From positions 83,758,026-83,822,025 of the forward strand of contig CM055092.1 in assembly GCA_029204225.1 (NCBI GenBank): 64,000 nucleotides of DNA, written 5' to 3'. Below, piece by piece: positions 48,713 to 61,744 of the stretch. This DNA comes from Diphasiastrum complanatum. Lineage: Eukaryota > Streptophyta > Lycopodiopsida > Lycopodiales > Lycopodiaceae. The first letter of the stretch is position 1, and every line of letters begins with the position of its first letter. A program made the translations under genes and the position numbers. The notes beneath the pieces are model-generated. The model was not told the origin of the DNA, made no database searches, and saw only the letters and a list, made by a program, of their open reading frames with translations.

Positions 48713-49914
48713 TGCAGAATTACAAGTGTTTTTACACAGTCTGCAAAAATACATGGAGTTTGACAACAGTGTCGGAAATTATCTCTCACTACAAAACCCG
48801 ACACTATCGTCTTTTTGCTAAAGTCAATTTTCTCTTAAAGCGACACTATCAAAAAATTTGAGTAAAAATGCAGTCTTGCATTTTTCGCTTGTCAGGAATT
48901 TCGAGTAAAAATGCAGTGTCGCATTTTTTGCATTTTTCAAAGTGTCTCATGTCGAAAAACGGGGGTCGTGAGCGCAGCGGAAGCTCGGTTGCTCAAAGCA
49001 TAGGCGTGTAGGAATGGAAACGCAACAGTTAGCATAAGAAATATTCAAGTAGAAGAATTCATACAGTTTGCGCAAATGAACGACGCAATAGTGAGACAAA
49101 AATTGCACTCTGATAGAAATATCAACAGTAAGTACAATGGCTTCAAGTAATAACTTTCACTTGCTGAGCGTGATAACGCTGGCTACAGATAACTCTGATT
49201 GAAAGAGAAATTCCAAAAATTAACACTTACATAGCTCGTTTCAGCTAATATAGAGATTTACAAGAGGAAATATCTTACAAGCCTTTGAGGCTATTTATGC
49301 CAGTCTTTGCATATGTACAAAAGTTGGTAACCGTCAACCGCCTTTGGGATATTTGTTTGTCCAGTTGTTCTAGGGTTACTCATCCATTGGCAAAGTCGGT
49401 CAGCAAAAATGCGAAAATGACGAAGGTGCCTTAAAATGATTTCTAAGATATTCTGGCCACTTGGCTAGTGTGTCGCATTTTTTGCTAAGGAGCGAAAAAG
49501 ATGAAGGTGCCTTAAAAATGATTTCTAAGGTATTCTTGCCACTTGGCCAGTGTGTCGCATTTTTCACTAAGGAGCGAAAAAGGCGAAAAAGACGAAGATG
49601 ACTTAAAAATAATTTCTAAGTTATTCTGGTCACTTGGCCAGTGTGTCGCATTTTTCACTAAGGAGCGAAAAAAGACGAAAAAGACGAAGGTGCCTTGAAA
49701 ATGATTTATAAAGTATTCTGGCCAGTGTGTCGCATTTTTCGCTAAGGAGCGAAAAAGGCAAAAAATGCGAAGGTGCCTTAAAATGATTTCTAAGACATAG
49801 AAAATCTCAAAGGGGAAAAACGTGAAGGCTTAAAAATATGTTGTCGGCCTTTGGTTTTTCAGGATGCTCATTACTTGAACGATTTGTTTAAGACTGAGCT
49901 TAAGAAATCTAACA
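48713..49914 (-). mobile_element. 3' LTR of copia element D
   Basis: On the minus strand TGTTAGATTTCTTAAG follows a TAAGGAGGAG polypurine tract (49915-49924), and the unit is read to ...AATTCTGCA at 48713, giving about 1.2 kb with TG...CA ends. The lower border is inferred from where element C coding sequence stops. It contains a tandem array at 49396-49797. Confidence 0.55.
49396..49797. repeat. 82-91 bp tandem array inside the LTR
   Basis: About 4.5 units. The marker tgtcgcattttt occurs at about 49471, 49553, 49644 and 49728, each followed by gctaaggagcgaaaa or cactaaggagcgaaaa and gaaggtgcctta. Arrays in U3 regions of LTRs are known to act as promoter enhancers in some elements; here that role is inference only. 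Confidence 0.85.
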
Positions 49915-49924
49915 CTCCTCCTTA

Positions 49925-50470
49925 ACGTGGATCCTGAAAAACTTTGATCTTCAGGTTTAACATATCGTTAAATCTAAAATGTTGCTCTTTTGATAGAGCC
50001 TTTGTGAAGTAATCTGCTGCCATGTAATTTGTCTTGCAGAAAATCAATACTACTTCCTTACTGTGCACTTTCTTGTTCCGAGAGTGAAATCTTAGATTGA
50101 GAGATAGCGCTATTGTGCTTTGATTGTCACAATAGATTGTTGTAGGAAGTGGTTGTGCAAGATTGAGGTCTACGAGCAGTTGCCTAAGCCAGATCGCATC
50201 TTTGGTTGCATTTGTGACAGCTATGAATTCGGATTTTTTTTATGATAATGCAACTGAGCTCTGCTTCCAACTGTTCCATGAGATTGGGCCTTGGTTGTAT
50301 AAAAATACAAATCCAAAAGCTGATTTTCTGGTGTCGACATCTCCTGCCCAATCCGCATCTGTGTAGGCTTCAAGGATATTGGCAATTTGGCTGCCTCCAT
50401 AGCAGATGCTGAGAGTTGTTGTTGCTTGAATGTACTTCATGACCTTTGTTAGCGCTTTCTAATGAGCTAT
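49925..50470 (-). pseudogene. Copia element D RNase H
   Basis: Reads YTDADWAGDVDTRKSAFGFV, SWNSWKQSSVALSSTE, then DAIWLRQLLVDL, IYCDNQSTIALSLN, and AADYFTKALSKEQHF. DADWAG holds a catalytic Asp and CDNQS another. The segment around RxKHIEVxYHF is shortened, and a frame change lies at about 50240. It is the last coding part before the polypurine tract. Confidence 0.85.
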
Positions 50471-50719
50471 GCCTGGATTTGACAGGAATTGGCTGAGTGT
50501 ACTAATCGAATATGCACGGTCTGGTCACGTGCAGATCGTTACGTACATCAGTGAGCCGATGATGGATTGAAATGGGTAGCGCTTCATCTCGTCCTTTTCT
50601 GCCTCAATTTGAGGAGACCGTTCCTTTGATAGCTTTAGTCCAAGGTCGAGTGAAAAGAGACTGGATTTGCAGTTGGCCATTCCATACTTTTCCAGCACGT
50701 TGTTGGGATATCATTGCTA

Positions 50720-51900
50720 ACTGATGAAGATCAGTCTGCTGGGTCGATCTCGTTGGATTCGGATTCCGAGACAATAGTGGGCTGGGTCATCTTGTATTTT
50801 TGGGCCAGCATGCATTTTGTATCCTTCATCAGATTCAGATTATTACTGAATAAGAGTGTATCATCTACGTAGAAAGTGATGATGATGAAGTATTCTGATA
50901 CAGATTTGAAGTAAACATTTGAGTCTGCTGAGTTTGGAATAAAACCATTCTCTATCATAAATGCATTGATCTTCTGGAACCAGGCTCTATGTGCTTGTTT
51001 CAGCCGGTAGAGCTCCTTGTGAATTCTGCATACAAGGTGTTGTTGCTTGCCATTGAGTTCGTATCCCTCTGGCTGCCTCATGTAGATTTCCTCTTCGATG
51101 GTTCCATCGAGGAAAGCGGTCTGAACATCCATTTGATGAACTTCGAGATCTGCTACAGCTGCAAAGGAGAGGAGTAGGCAGATCAAAACATGTTTGACAA
51201 CTGGGTTGAAGGTTTCTGAATAATCCAGATATGGAATCTGGCAAAAGCCTTTGGTGACTAGCTTGGGCTTGTAATGATTAAGCCTTCCTTCAGCATCGTA
51301 CTTCGTCTTGAATATCCATTTGCATGGAATTGGGTTTCTTTGGTAGCTCAGTGAGTGTCCATGTTTGATTCTTTAGCAGAGAATCGAATTCGGTGTCCAT
51401 CACTAATTTCCACTGGTCAACATCAGGACTAGACATCGCCTCAGCAACTGTATTTGGTTCCTACACGAAGTAGCAGGCTGGATCATCCATAAATCTGGAT
51501 GGAGGCTGTCTGGACCTATTCGACCTTTTGGGTTGAACTTCGGTCTCCTGATGTGGGTTGACTCATTGAGGTTCTAATTCATCTTCTGAGTTAGCATCGA
51601 GATTCTGCAGCTGAATCTCTAGATCGAAATTGATTGGTTGTTCGATCCGTGAGTCGAAATTATCAGCAGCTTTCCCTTTGTGCTCAAGGAACTGGTCTTC
51701 CACAAAAATGACATCTCTACTGGTGAATGCCTTTTCGGTATCCAAATTCTAGAGCTTGTATGCCTTGTGATTTTGGAAATAGCCGACAAAAATTGTTTTT
51801 TTGCTCTTGTCATTTTGATTTCTTCTTAGATCCTTATGGATCTGAACAAAAGTGATGCATCCAAACACTCGAATATGTTTGAACGATGGTTTTGTTCATG
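50720..51900 (-). pseudogene. Copia element D reverse transcriptase
   Basis: The best frame (50731-51186) has VHQMDVQTAFLDGTIEEEIY, MRQPEGYELNGKQQHLVCRI, the ADSNVYF turn and FYVDDTLLFS, the YVDD catalytic box. Upstream frames to about 51900 carry the RT N-terminus and the integrase/RT linker (SRDVIFVEDQFLEH). Many stops and shifts break it. A gap between the RT frame and RNase H suggests an internal deletion near 50700. Confidence 0.85.
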
Positions 51901-51939
51901 TGTCCACACCTCATAAGGTGTCTTGCCATTCAGGGCTTT

Positions 51940-53060
51940 GGTGATGGATCGATTCGGTAAGTAGGCAGCTATAGTAACAACTTTTGCCATAATTTCTTTG
52001 GAAGAGAGACATGGGCCAACATGCTCTTGGTACTTTCGATGAGTGTCCGGTTCTTCCGCTCAGCTACACCATTGGACTGGGGTGAGTAGCTGGTTGTGTA
52101 TTGTTGAAGTATCACGTTGGCCTTGCAGAACTCCTTGAATTCTGTGGAGATGTACTCTCCCCCTCCATCTGTGCATAGAGCCTTGATCTTCCTCCGGGTC
52201 TGGTTTTCTGCAGACGCCTTGAACTGCATGAAGAACTTGAATGCTTCAGATTTGTTCTTCATAAAGTAGGTTGTGGTCCTTTGAGAGAAGTCGTCGATGA
52301 AGGTTAGAAAATAGAGAGCTCCCCCTGTGGAAGCAATTTGCATTGGGCGACAAACGTCGCTGTGTACAAAGCCAAGCAAGCCCTTGAATGTATGAACTTA
52401 GTCTGAACTGAAGGGACTTCTAGCATGCTTGCCGATAATACAGCTTTCGCATAGAGAAGTTGGCTTGCTGACTGAAGGCAGGTCTTGTACTAGATTTTGA
52501 ACTGACATTTGCTGAATATTGTTGTAGTTAAAATGGCCTAGTCTGAAATGCCACGGCATATCAGTTGATTCAAAAGTGGTTGTGTGAAGAGCTTGAGTGT
52601 TAGAAGACTAGCAGTGGCTGAGTTTGTAAATATAGCCGCTTCTTCTTCCGTAGGCTAGAACCTTCCGGGATTTGTCAAGAATTGTGCAGCCTTCTGTATT
52701 GAATTCGACCCTCCAACCTGAATCAGTAATTTTGCTAACCGAGAGCAGATTCTTGGTCATATTTGGAACGTGGAGAATGTTGGACAACAACTTGACGTCA
52801 CCTCTTCTGTATTCAACCCTAATTGTTCATTCACCTTCGATTGAATGTGATGAGTTGTCTCCAAGTTGCACAACTCAAGAGTGGGTGAACGACTTGTAGT
52901 CTTTGAACCAGTCGCGATGGTGAGTCATGTGTTGAGTTGCTCCGGAGTCTAGATACCAAAAATCAATATCCTGTTGATCTCCGACTTTGGTCATGAAAGC
53001 TGCTTCATCTTCTTCTTCTTCTTCTTGCTGATTTGAGTGACTGGCTGTAGCAGTTAAAAA
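51940..53060 (-). pseudogene. Copia element D protease and integrase
   Basis: In minus-strand order: protease WYLDSGATQHMTHHRDWF with its catalytic Asp intact (about 52910-52960), NILHVPNMTKNLLSVSKITD, the pre-integrase HFRLGHFN and CESCIIGKHARSPF finger, then integrase LTFIDDFSQRTT, ALCTDGGGEYISTEFKEFC and QSNGVAERKNRTLIESTKSM. All three DDE residues are seen. Gag is absent: the element is cut at about 53060, next to element E. Confidence 0.85.
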
Positions 53061-53310
53061 AATAGTTTAAACACTCGACTGGATCAATCACCACAGCACA
53101 ACGTCAAGTGCAACAAGACAAGACAACATAATTGTTCTCCACAAACTGTATATTCAACTGATAAGTAAGTACAAAGATAAAGCTGCTTAAAGGCACTCAA
53201 AGGGCTCGCAAAAGAAAGAAGGCCCGATAATTCTAGAACTGAGCACACGTGGTGCCGTCGAAATAAGAAAGCACTGTATAAGTCGATCATTTCTATTTTA
53301 ACTCTCTCCC
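53061..53310 (-). mobile_element. Possible LTR piece between elements D and E
   Basis: Non-coding sequence directly after the shortened RNase H of element E, beginning near a gagggagagag purine run on the minus strand, as a 3' LTR would. Borders are not defined. Confidence 0.35.
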
Positions 53311-55272
53311 TCAATGATCAACATCTCTCTTTATTTTAGAGTTTACTCTATTCATGGAATATACCTCCATGATAAGTATTACAAGTAAAGGCTTTTTACA
53401 TAGCACAAAGTGATATTTTACCTCAATATATTTTGTCCTTGCGTGAAAGACATGATTCTTAGCCAATTGTATTTCACTTTGACTGTCACATAAAATAACA
53501 GTAGGATTTACATGTTTCATGCCAGTCTCACATAACAACTTACGTAGCCAAACAGCTTTCTGGGTAGCAGAACTTAAAGCATTGTATTCGGCTTCTGTAG
53601 AAGAAAGAGAAATAGTATCTTGCTTCTTGCTAGACCATGAAAAACAACCGCTACCAAAATTAAAGGCATAACCTGTTGTTGACTTTCTATCATCTACATT
53701 TCCTGCCCAATTAGCGTCAACATAACCCTGCAACTTAGGTAAAACACTTTGTATTTTGTAAATTAGGCCAAGGTTAGGTGTACCCTTCACATACCTCAAA
53801 ATTCTTTTCGCAGCTTTCCAATGGTCCATAGTGGGTGATGACATGAATTGGCTAATCAAACTTACAACATAGCAGATATCAGGACGTGTAGTTGTAAGAT
53901 ATATCAAACTCCCAACTAGCTGACAAAATAGAGTAGCGTCAACATGTGCACTATCATCAATACGAGATAATTTCTTACCAGCTTCGAAAGGGGTGATGGA
54001 AGGTTTGCACTTTGTCATGCGAAATCTCTCCAATACCTCGCGCACATACTTGTTTTGACATAACCTGATATCACTGCCAGTTTGCCATACTTTGACACCC
54101 AAGCAATAGTGCATAAGATCTAAATCTGTCATCTCAAACTGCTTGCATAAGTTGGCTTTGATAGAACGAGTGAGGTTCTCATTATTGCCCGTGATAATGA
54201 TGTCATCAACATAAAGTACAATCAAGACAATGTTATCTTCATTTATAAGAACATAAAGATTTGGATCTGAATTTGTTCTTACAAACCCATGAGAAAGAAA
54301 GTAATTGTCAATGCGTCCATACCATGCGCATGGCGCTTGCTTAAGGCCATAAAGTGCTTTGCGTAGCTTACATACCTTATGTTCTTGTCCTTTTGCCATG
54401 AAGCCCTGCGGTTGGACCATGTAAACTTCTTCCTCCAAGTCACCATTTAAAAATGTGGACTTCACATCCATTTGATGGATCTTCCACCCAAAATGAGATG
54501 CTAGGACAGTGATAAGGCGTAGCGTAGTCCACTTAGCCACTGGAGCAAATGTCTCTTCATAGTCAATTCCTTTACTTTTCTCATAACCTTTCACTACTAG
54601 GCATGTCTTATGCTTTGCTATCGTGCCATCCGCATGAAACTTTGTTCTAAACACCCATTTGTTGTCAATGGGTTTCTTTCCAAGTGGTAGATCAACCAAC
54701 TCCCATGTATCATGCCTGTGGATGGATTCCATCTCCTCTTCCATTGCCCTTTGCCACTCTTTGTGATCTTTTGCCTCATCAAAGGTTGATGGCTCTCGAC
54801 ACTTCCAAAGGTCACTCATTAGGGCATAATTCACATGATAACGATCGGGAGACTTCCTTTCCCGCATTGATCTTCTCACTTCTCCTTGTGTGCTAGATCC
54901 TGCTTGATTTAGCTTTGCGTCTTTCATGATCTTTTCATACCATTTTGGTATTTTAGATTCAGGTGATACACTACGTGGAGAGTATGTATCCCAAGGAGTA
55001 TCCAAGTAATGTCTCTTACTTCCAGCCGGTTTCTTCTTTATTGCTCCTATTGGCAAGTACCTTCCCCTAGGCTCTTGAATAGGTGATGTCCTCTCGTACT
55101 CGCCCTCTCGACTCTCATCTTCACGTGCATCATTTTGTGGAGCATCTTCTTCATCTTCTTCTTCCAAAATTGTGGGAAGTCTTTTGATGCTTTCACCACT
55201 TGCATGGTCTTCATCTTCATACCTATGTGTCTCATCAAAGATCACATCTTTGCTTATGTGAATCTTGTTCAT
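53311..55272 (-). pseudogene. Copia element E RT-RNase H, long open frame
   Basis: A 653-codon uninterrupted frame. It has the linker (MNKIHISKDVIFDE), the RT start (EWQRAMEEEMESIHRHDTWE), VHFGWKIHQMDVKSTFLN-like palm, LYGLKQAPCAWYGRID, the VLYVDDIIITG catalytic box, and RNase H with YVDANWAGNVDDRKSTTGY, SLSSTEAEYNAL and ILCDSQSEIQLAKN. It ends after EVKYHFVLCKKP, so the last part of RNase H (VADIFTKxL) is lost. The Asp series of RT is intact, yet truncation makes RNase H incomplete. Recent compared with element D. Confidence 0.9.
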
Positions 55273-55857
55273 TACATGATCAAAACACCTATACGCCTTC
55301 GTCCTCTCATCATAACCAATGAAGATACACTTGATTGCTTTAGCAGCAAGTTTCTTTCATTCTTCCTTTGGCACATGTACATAGGCCCTACATCCAATGA
55401 CACGAAACCTATCAATTTTTGGCTTTATTCCTATAAATGCTTCTTCGGGAGTCACATTTGGAACCGCAACCGTAGGGCTCCTGTTTTGCAAGAATGTTGC
55501 CGCATTGCACGCTTTCGACCAGAGTGAATCGATCAAGTCCATTTGCTTCATCATGGAGCGTGCACTCTCCATAATAGTCATGTTTTTCCTTTTAGCTACA
55601 CCATTACTATGCGGCATGTGTGATTGTGTGAATTGTCTTTTGATGTCGTGTTCCTTGCAAAAGTCCTCAAAATCATCAGATTTATATTCGCCCCCTCTAT
55701 CTGATCTTAGCACTTTGATGCATGCATCCAGTTGGTTCTCTACTAAAGTCTCGAACTCCTTGAAGCGAGCAAAAGCATCAAGTTTCTTCTTCAAGAAATA
55801 AATCCATGTCCTCCTAGAGTAATCATCTATGAAAGTCATAAAATAATATGCTTTTCC
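55273..55857 (-). pseudogene. Copia element E integrase core
   Basis: Reads YYFMTFIDDYSRRTWIYFLK, VLRSDRGGEYKSDDFEDFCK, HSNGVAKRKNMTIMESARSM and GCRAYVHVPKEE. First and second catalytic Asp are visible and the third acidic position lies in NGVAKRKN, where the usual Glu is replaced by Lys. Two nonsense codons flank the frame, a TGA at about 55357 and a TAG at about 55855. Confidence 0.85.
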
Positions 55858-56545
55858 CTACGACATGGTCTTCATTGGGCCACACAGGTCGCTGTGAATA
55901 AGTTCCAACAGTTTCTTAGCTCTTGCAGCTTCACCTTTCTTGAATGTCTCCCTGTGATGCTTTCCCATGATGCATCCTTCACATATTGCGTGATGATCAT
56001 CCTGCAATGCTGGTAATCCTACTACCATCTTCAGCTTTGCCATCAATCTTAAGCTCCCATAGTTCAAGTGACCAAGTCTTATGTGCGACAACTCAGATCC
56101 CATATTCTCCTGGTTTTGCAGCATCCAATTTATAAAGGCCACAGTTACTATCTCTATAACCTTTCGCCACCACTTTATGGTTGTGGTTCATATCCCTCAT
56201 AAGGCATCCATCCTTGACAAATTCAACCTTGAGATGTTGATTTGCCATTACTCCAATAGAAAGCAAACTCTTTTTGAGTTCAGGAACATAAAGCACATTA
56301 GGGATATTCTTGATTTTAACATTAGGAAACTGCACAGGTACATTGTTCACACCCTGTATTCGGCATTCCTCCCCATTGGCTTGAATGACCTTATCCCCAT
56401 CATGGATTGGTGAAAATTTCTCAAACCAATCATGTTTCTCGATCATATGCCTTGTGGCGCCTGAATATATGAACCATCTGGCACCATCATCAACCTGGGA
56501 TGTCAATGTCGATGAGAAGACACTTGTCTCGTCCGTGTTCTGTTT
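55858..56545 (-). pseudogene. Copia element E protease and pre-integrase
   Basis: Protease reads RWFIYSGATRHMIEKHDWFE, with Tyr where catalytic Asp is expected, then NVLYVPELKKSLLSIG. After a frameshift near 56100-56140 it continues as HIRLGHLNYGSLRLM and CEGCIMGKHHRETF (HHCC zinc finger) up to LLELIHSDLCGPMKTMS. Gag is absent. The element is cut at about 56545, where an opposite-strand copia piece begins. Confidence 0.85.
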
Positions 56546-56559
56546 ATATTTGGCAAGGG

Positions 56560-56786
56560 GGGACCGATTTTGTGGAACTCAAGGAAGCAGAAATCAAATC
56601 CAAGCACATAGAAATCCAGTATCATTTCATTCGGGAAAGTCTTTGATCTTTCAATACTGCTCCACAACAACAATGGTCGCAGACATCTTCACCAAAGCAC
56701 TTCCCAGGATCAAGCATCAGAAGTTCTTCAACATGCTGAACCTGACGAAGATACCAAGGCACCAACTGTGACCTTAAGGGGGACTG
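56560..56786 (+). pseudogene. Copia element F RNase H tail and polypurine tract
   Basis: Plus-strand frames read IKSKHIEIQYHFIRE and, one frame over, MVADIFTKALPRIKHQKFFN, the end of a copia RNase H. It is followed by ttaagggggac, a polypurine tract, and then TGTTGGAATTT. It is opposite in strand to elements C-E. Confidence 0.8.
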
Positions 56787-58100
56787 TTGGAATTTAAGCC
56801 CACAGTTGTCTCCTTGGTAAATGACTAATTTCTATTTCATGATTCTTCCTGCACGTTTATTGATCATTGATCTAGGGTCAGGTGAAACCAACTTTGGTTC
56901 TACGTCTGCTCATCTGATACTTGTAAAAATCACAAACTTAGATAGCCAATTTATTTGAAGAACATCTACAACGGGCTTCCGGCTGATCTCCAACAAAGGA
57001 TAACCAATCCTATCATAATTTCAAATTCAGATGTTAAGTTCAATAACTTGAAGTCATTGAAGACTTGGCCATCTTCAACAACCTCCACGAATAAGCATTT
57101 AGAACAAATTTGCAGAAATACATTACTTTTTCGACAGTCTGTAGAAATACACTAAGTGTCGCGATAGTCTGCAAAAATATACTAAGTGTTGGAATTGTCT
57201 GCAGAAATGAACTATGTTTTCAACAGCTTCGGCCTTTTTGCATTTTCCCGAAATGCAACACTTGCATAGTTTAAAAGTTTAATTTGTGCAGTTCAAAAGT
57301 TTAATTGTTTTTAACGCGTTTGGCTTTTTCGCATTTTCTCGAAAAATGTGAAGAGAGAGAAAATTCCCGACGGTCATCTATTTTCATGAGTTAAACTATT
57401 TTTAAAGACATCTTTGACTTTTTGAGGGCACCTTCGCTTTTTAGGGGCACCTTCGGCTTTTTGGAAAAATCTTGAAGAGAGAGAAACTGCCAAAGATTGT
57501 CTATTTTGAACGAGGGACATTCCCAGCGACTTCCCAGAATTTGTGAAGTGAGAGAAAACCACTTCCCCTAAAATGCGAAGTGAGAGAATTTGGCACGTCC
57601 TTGTCCACGTCAACATTCACTACGGGTTGACAGTATATACTATTATGTACAGTTGTCACAAAAGCCATATACTTCCAAGTACAACGACTTACCTAATTAG
57701 GTGACAAACATTTAACGTAGTTAATACGTGGATGCAATCTATAAATAGATCATCCCAGCACAGATTACTTGAGACGCTCCGTCCATGAGACGTATTATTT
57801 GAGCCTCCCAGTTACGTTGTCATTTTGGTTGTAATTGCTATCTTATTGTGCTTCAGTGTAATATAACAACAACACGCTTTTCTATCTATGTATAACGTAG
57901 ATGAATGCTTGTTGTGATTGAATGCACTTTATCGCTGTTTGATCGCGCTTGTTTACTCACTCTGATCAGAACACGGACGTCTACGACTCCTCAGTTTCTG
58001 ATCAGACGATGGCTGTCTTTGACGCCTGAGGAATCGCGATATCATACTGCTATTTCAATCTATTTCAAAACTAATCTTCATATTGAATCTGACTTCCAGT
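56787..58100 (+). mobile_element. 3' LTR of copia element F
   Basis: Starts TGTTGGAATTTAAGCCC right after the polypurine tract. A TATA-like ctataaatagatc sits at 57738-57750, the expected place for LTR transcription start. A 38-bp type tandem repeat occurs at 57113-57215. The 3' border is unclear; the value given is a guess from the length of other LTRs. Confidence 0.5.
57113..57215. repeat. Short tandem repeat (agtctgcaaaaatacactaag)
   Basis: Three imperfect units with gtctg.a.aaat..actaagtg occur in element F's LTR. Related strings (cagtctgcaaaaatacat) are found at 48735-48755 in the LTR of element D, inverted relative to that LTR. Confidence 0.65.
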
Positions 58101-60570
58101 AATACAACACACACACAAACTATTTCTAATATCTTCGGTGGACTGTATTCTCGTTTTTGTGAGTATGAATTAATTTTTAATCCTGTTGGGCAATTAGAAC
58201 ACTTAAACCTGTGTTTATATTTAGCATAAGCTTTTTATTTGACTGTTTTTGCATCTAGCAGCTGATTGTAACGGGAGAGCTGTTCCGCAATATTCTTGCT
58301 CTCTTCTCCGTTCCCGTTCTTCTATCTCCCTTGCCCCATCAAGGTGCTCTTGAAATAGCTTTGGCCCCGTATCTCGGGGATTCATCAGAATCAGCCAACA
58401 ATGACATTTTCATTTGTATTATGTTCTTGTTTTTGTTTTGTTTTATATGGCATGTTCTTACTTTCTAGGTTGTCTATGATAGATGGTGGACCATTGATGA
58501 CTCCCCACAAAGGAGGAGTACTCTGCATATACAAAGTTGCATGATGCTTTAATAGAGAAACTGCCCATGAAGGATAGCTACCCTCTACAAGAAAATTATT
58601 TTATAGTATTTTGTTTATTATTTTTTTAAAAATATAAAAAACATATTGTATTTTGACGCAAACACATACCTCATTTTTTTTTGTCTGTGTTGATGTAGAG
58701 CGGATGTCGAAGTGACTCATATTCAAACAAAGGCAGTGGACCTACAAATCATCTAGACAATGAGTAGATTTGGTTTCGCTTAGAGGGGGTTGTGTGTGTA
58801 ATTCAAAAGCCATCACAAAAGCAGCAATTACGTAAAACATTTATCTATACGATAAAATTTGACATGATTGCATTTCGAAATCTCTTGTTCTTGTTCATCT
58901 CAAATTTCAATGAGAATGCGTATTTGATATTCAACATGTATGTGTAATTTAGTTTTGAAATTTGGCATGTATGAAAAACATTAAACAATTTATGCTTGTT
59001 TTCAAATCTCCAAGAATGCATAATTTATAATATTTCAAATCATTGAATGTAAATTTTGATGCATTGAATGTACGACGTAGATTTTGAATTATTGAATGCA
59101 TAATGTAGTCTACCAAAAATGTCAAGAACATAAGTTCAAAATGCCGAAAATACGTACCTCACTTTGTAAATAATAACACTTTCAAATCATTTGAACTCCA
59201 ATCTTCACACAATCTTCAAACTTGAAAGAACGTCAAAGCTAAGTTCAAGAATCTAGATTGACACATTTGTCGGTCCCATAATGCAATTAATGAATTGACA
59301 TTATTGTTTTTTGAGATATATGATTTTATATAGTCTATTTTATGATTCATCATATTTTGATGACTTCATCATATTTTGACAAATTCAAGCTCACTTAAAA
59401 TCTAACAGTTCTTTGTTCGTCATATTGTTTTTAGGGTCTCTTTGACTCTCTAATATGTATATGTTTGTCAAATTCAAATGTGCGGTAATATCCATCAAAA
59501 TTTGAGAAATTTGCCCACTGGATTTTGATAGAGATGTCATTTCTAGATCTATTGGATTTCCATGGACATGTCAATTGTCAAAATTTATATAATTTTTACT
59601 AGTTACCATTCATAGACTAATGAGATTACTTCACTTATTGACCCTATCAAATTTATGCTTAACATAACATCAACAAAACAATACACATGATATTGATCTA
59701 TAAATTCCACAACTGTATAAGTTTTCAATAATTGATTAGTCCTCAAATTTGATTAATAGACAAGAGAAAATAATATAAACTATGCCAACAAGTATCACTC
59801 TATCAAATATGTCAAATGGTTCTCCACATGATAGAGTTGACAACAACTTTAATTGATGATAAAATTGTACAACTAAAATTCAATCACAAGGACAAGAGTT
59901 CAATCATTGCACAACTCATGGAAGAAAGTAATTGATATGTTCTATTATATTTTTCATAGCGAAGATGAGCAATTCTACAATATTTATAACACTCAGATTT
60001 AAGTTTGAGAATAACTAAAAAGTAACTAGCAAATAATTGTTACAGAGCATGTCGAGTTATGCCCGATAGTCCAATATTATCGATCCAATATAAAAAATAT
60101 TAAAATTGATAAATATATTCTAAAAGCTATATATTACGTAATAAAAAATATATTCTACATACAAATTGAAAATAAAATGATGTTTCTATGTAGAGAGATC
60201 CTCTACATAGAGACTTATATATGTAGTTGGCCGATTTGACCATCTTGAATTGATGTTTCTACTAGTATCTTACCATTTATTTAATGGGCTCTCTCAAGAT
60301 TGGATAACTTAAGTGATTGGGGATAGAACCTTCAACCCAAAGTAAGCTATTACTTGAAGCATTTTTCAAGCTAAATTGTGAATACTAGTGAGACTCTGAG
60401 GCTAATTATTTTCGCTACCAAAAGCTTGAAAATTTTAGTACGAGTATGAGGAGCCAATCCCACCTATTATTACTGGAGCCAGAATAGTTACTCATTGAAG
60501 TAAGTCGAGATGTACATGGGTTGGATTCCCTGAAGGAAGGAAAAAGATATAGTAGAAGTTTCAAGCATGA
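58101..60570. other. AT-rich stretch, nothing recognised
   Basis: About 2.5 kb, strongly AT-rich, without long frames or clear repeats. Confidence 0.6.
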
Positions 60571-60678
60571 ACTTAAAATAGATTTCGATGAAAATGATAT
60601 AGTTCAAGTGGGCTAGACATGATCATTAGTTGTATGATAAACTCTAATATGCTTGTGTCTAAGATTAAGATAGGGTGG

Positions 60679-60816
60679 TGATACACACATGTGTACCTAT
60701 GAATAAATTGTTTCCCAAGATAAATGAACTTGTACACTATTTTGTGATGATACACGTGTGTACCTATGAATAAATTGTTTCCCAAGATAAATCAACTTGT
60801 ACACTATTTTGTGGTG
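60679..60816. repeat. 69-bp tandem duplication
   Basis: Units start at 60679 and 60748 and share gtgtacctatgaataaattg and tttcccaagataaat.aactt. Few differences, so the duplication is recent. Confidence 0.9.
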
Positions 60817-61291
60817 GATATCACTAAGATAGTAGAAGTGTCATAAAATTCAAATTCAAATATTTGGTTTTATCAAGTTTATGATAATCATAGAATGTCA
60901 TAAAGCTCTATTCATATGCCATTTGAAGAAGACCAATACTCACATTTGTTTTACAAAAAGTCAAATTAGAAATTCCATCAAGAATGATAGTTCATAGAGC
61001 TAGAAATGCTCTGTAACATGAATTTATATGATCAACAACTTTGTGTCAAAGATGTCTCTAAAAAATCTTGTGTACAAAGGGCTTACTAGAACCTTCATAA
61101 GGGTAGGATTTTTCTAGTTCCATCAACAATATTTCCAAGTACCTGTATAGGGATAGGATATTTCTAGTACTTGTTAAAACTAGTGATAGACAAATAAAAT
61201 CAAGAGATCATCAATGAACTCTTGAATGAATCATGTTTGTGTATACATGAATCCAGAGAGATGCGAAAAAACTATTGCATGAGGATTGTCC

Positions 61292-61433
<142 letters not shown>

Positions 61434-61744
61434 ATATCACAATTTCCCCTGCAATTTAATGTTTTGTCCATTTTTCCATTTATTTCTAGAGCTTCGAAAC
61501 CCTAAATCTCATCCACGTTACCCACCCATTTTGTGATCTCATAATCTCCTAAATAATTGATGTGCAAGAAACCTTCTAAATACATCAAGATTATTTGTAT
61601 GTTCGCTTGTGGGTTGATAACACAAGCCACATGCCATGCAACATCCCAACCATTACAATGAGTCAACGTAGGCTAGGCTCTAGTTATAAAACCCAAATTT
61701 CTACATGGAATAATGAAAATACAAGAATCAAAATTTTCAATTAG

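Noticed and set aside
49396-49797. CRISPR-like array
   Set aside because: Units are long, contiguous and diverged, with no spacer/repeat alternation, and they sit in a plant LTR.
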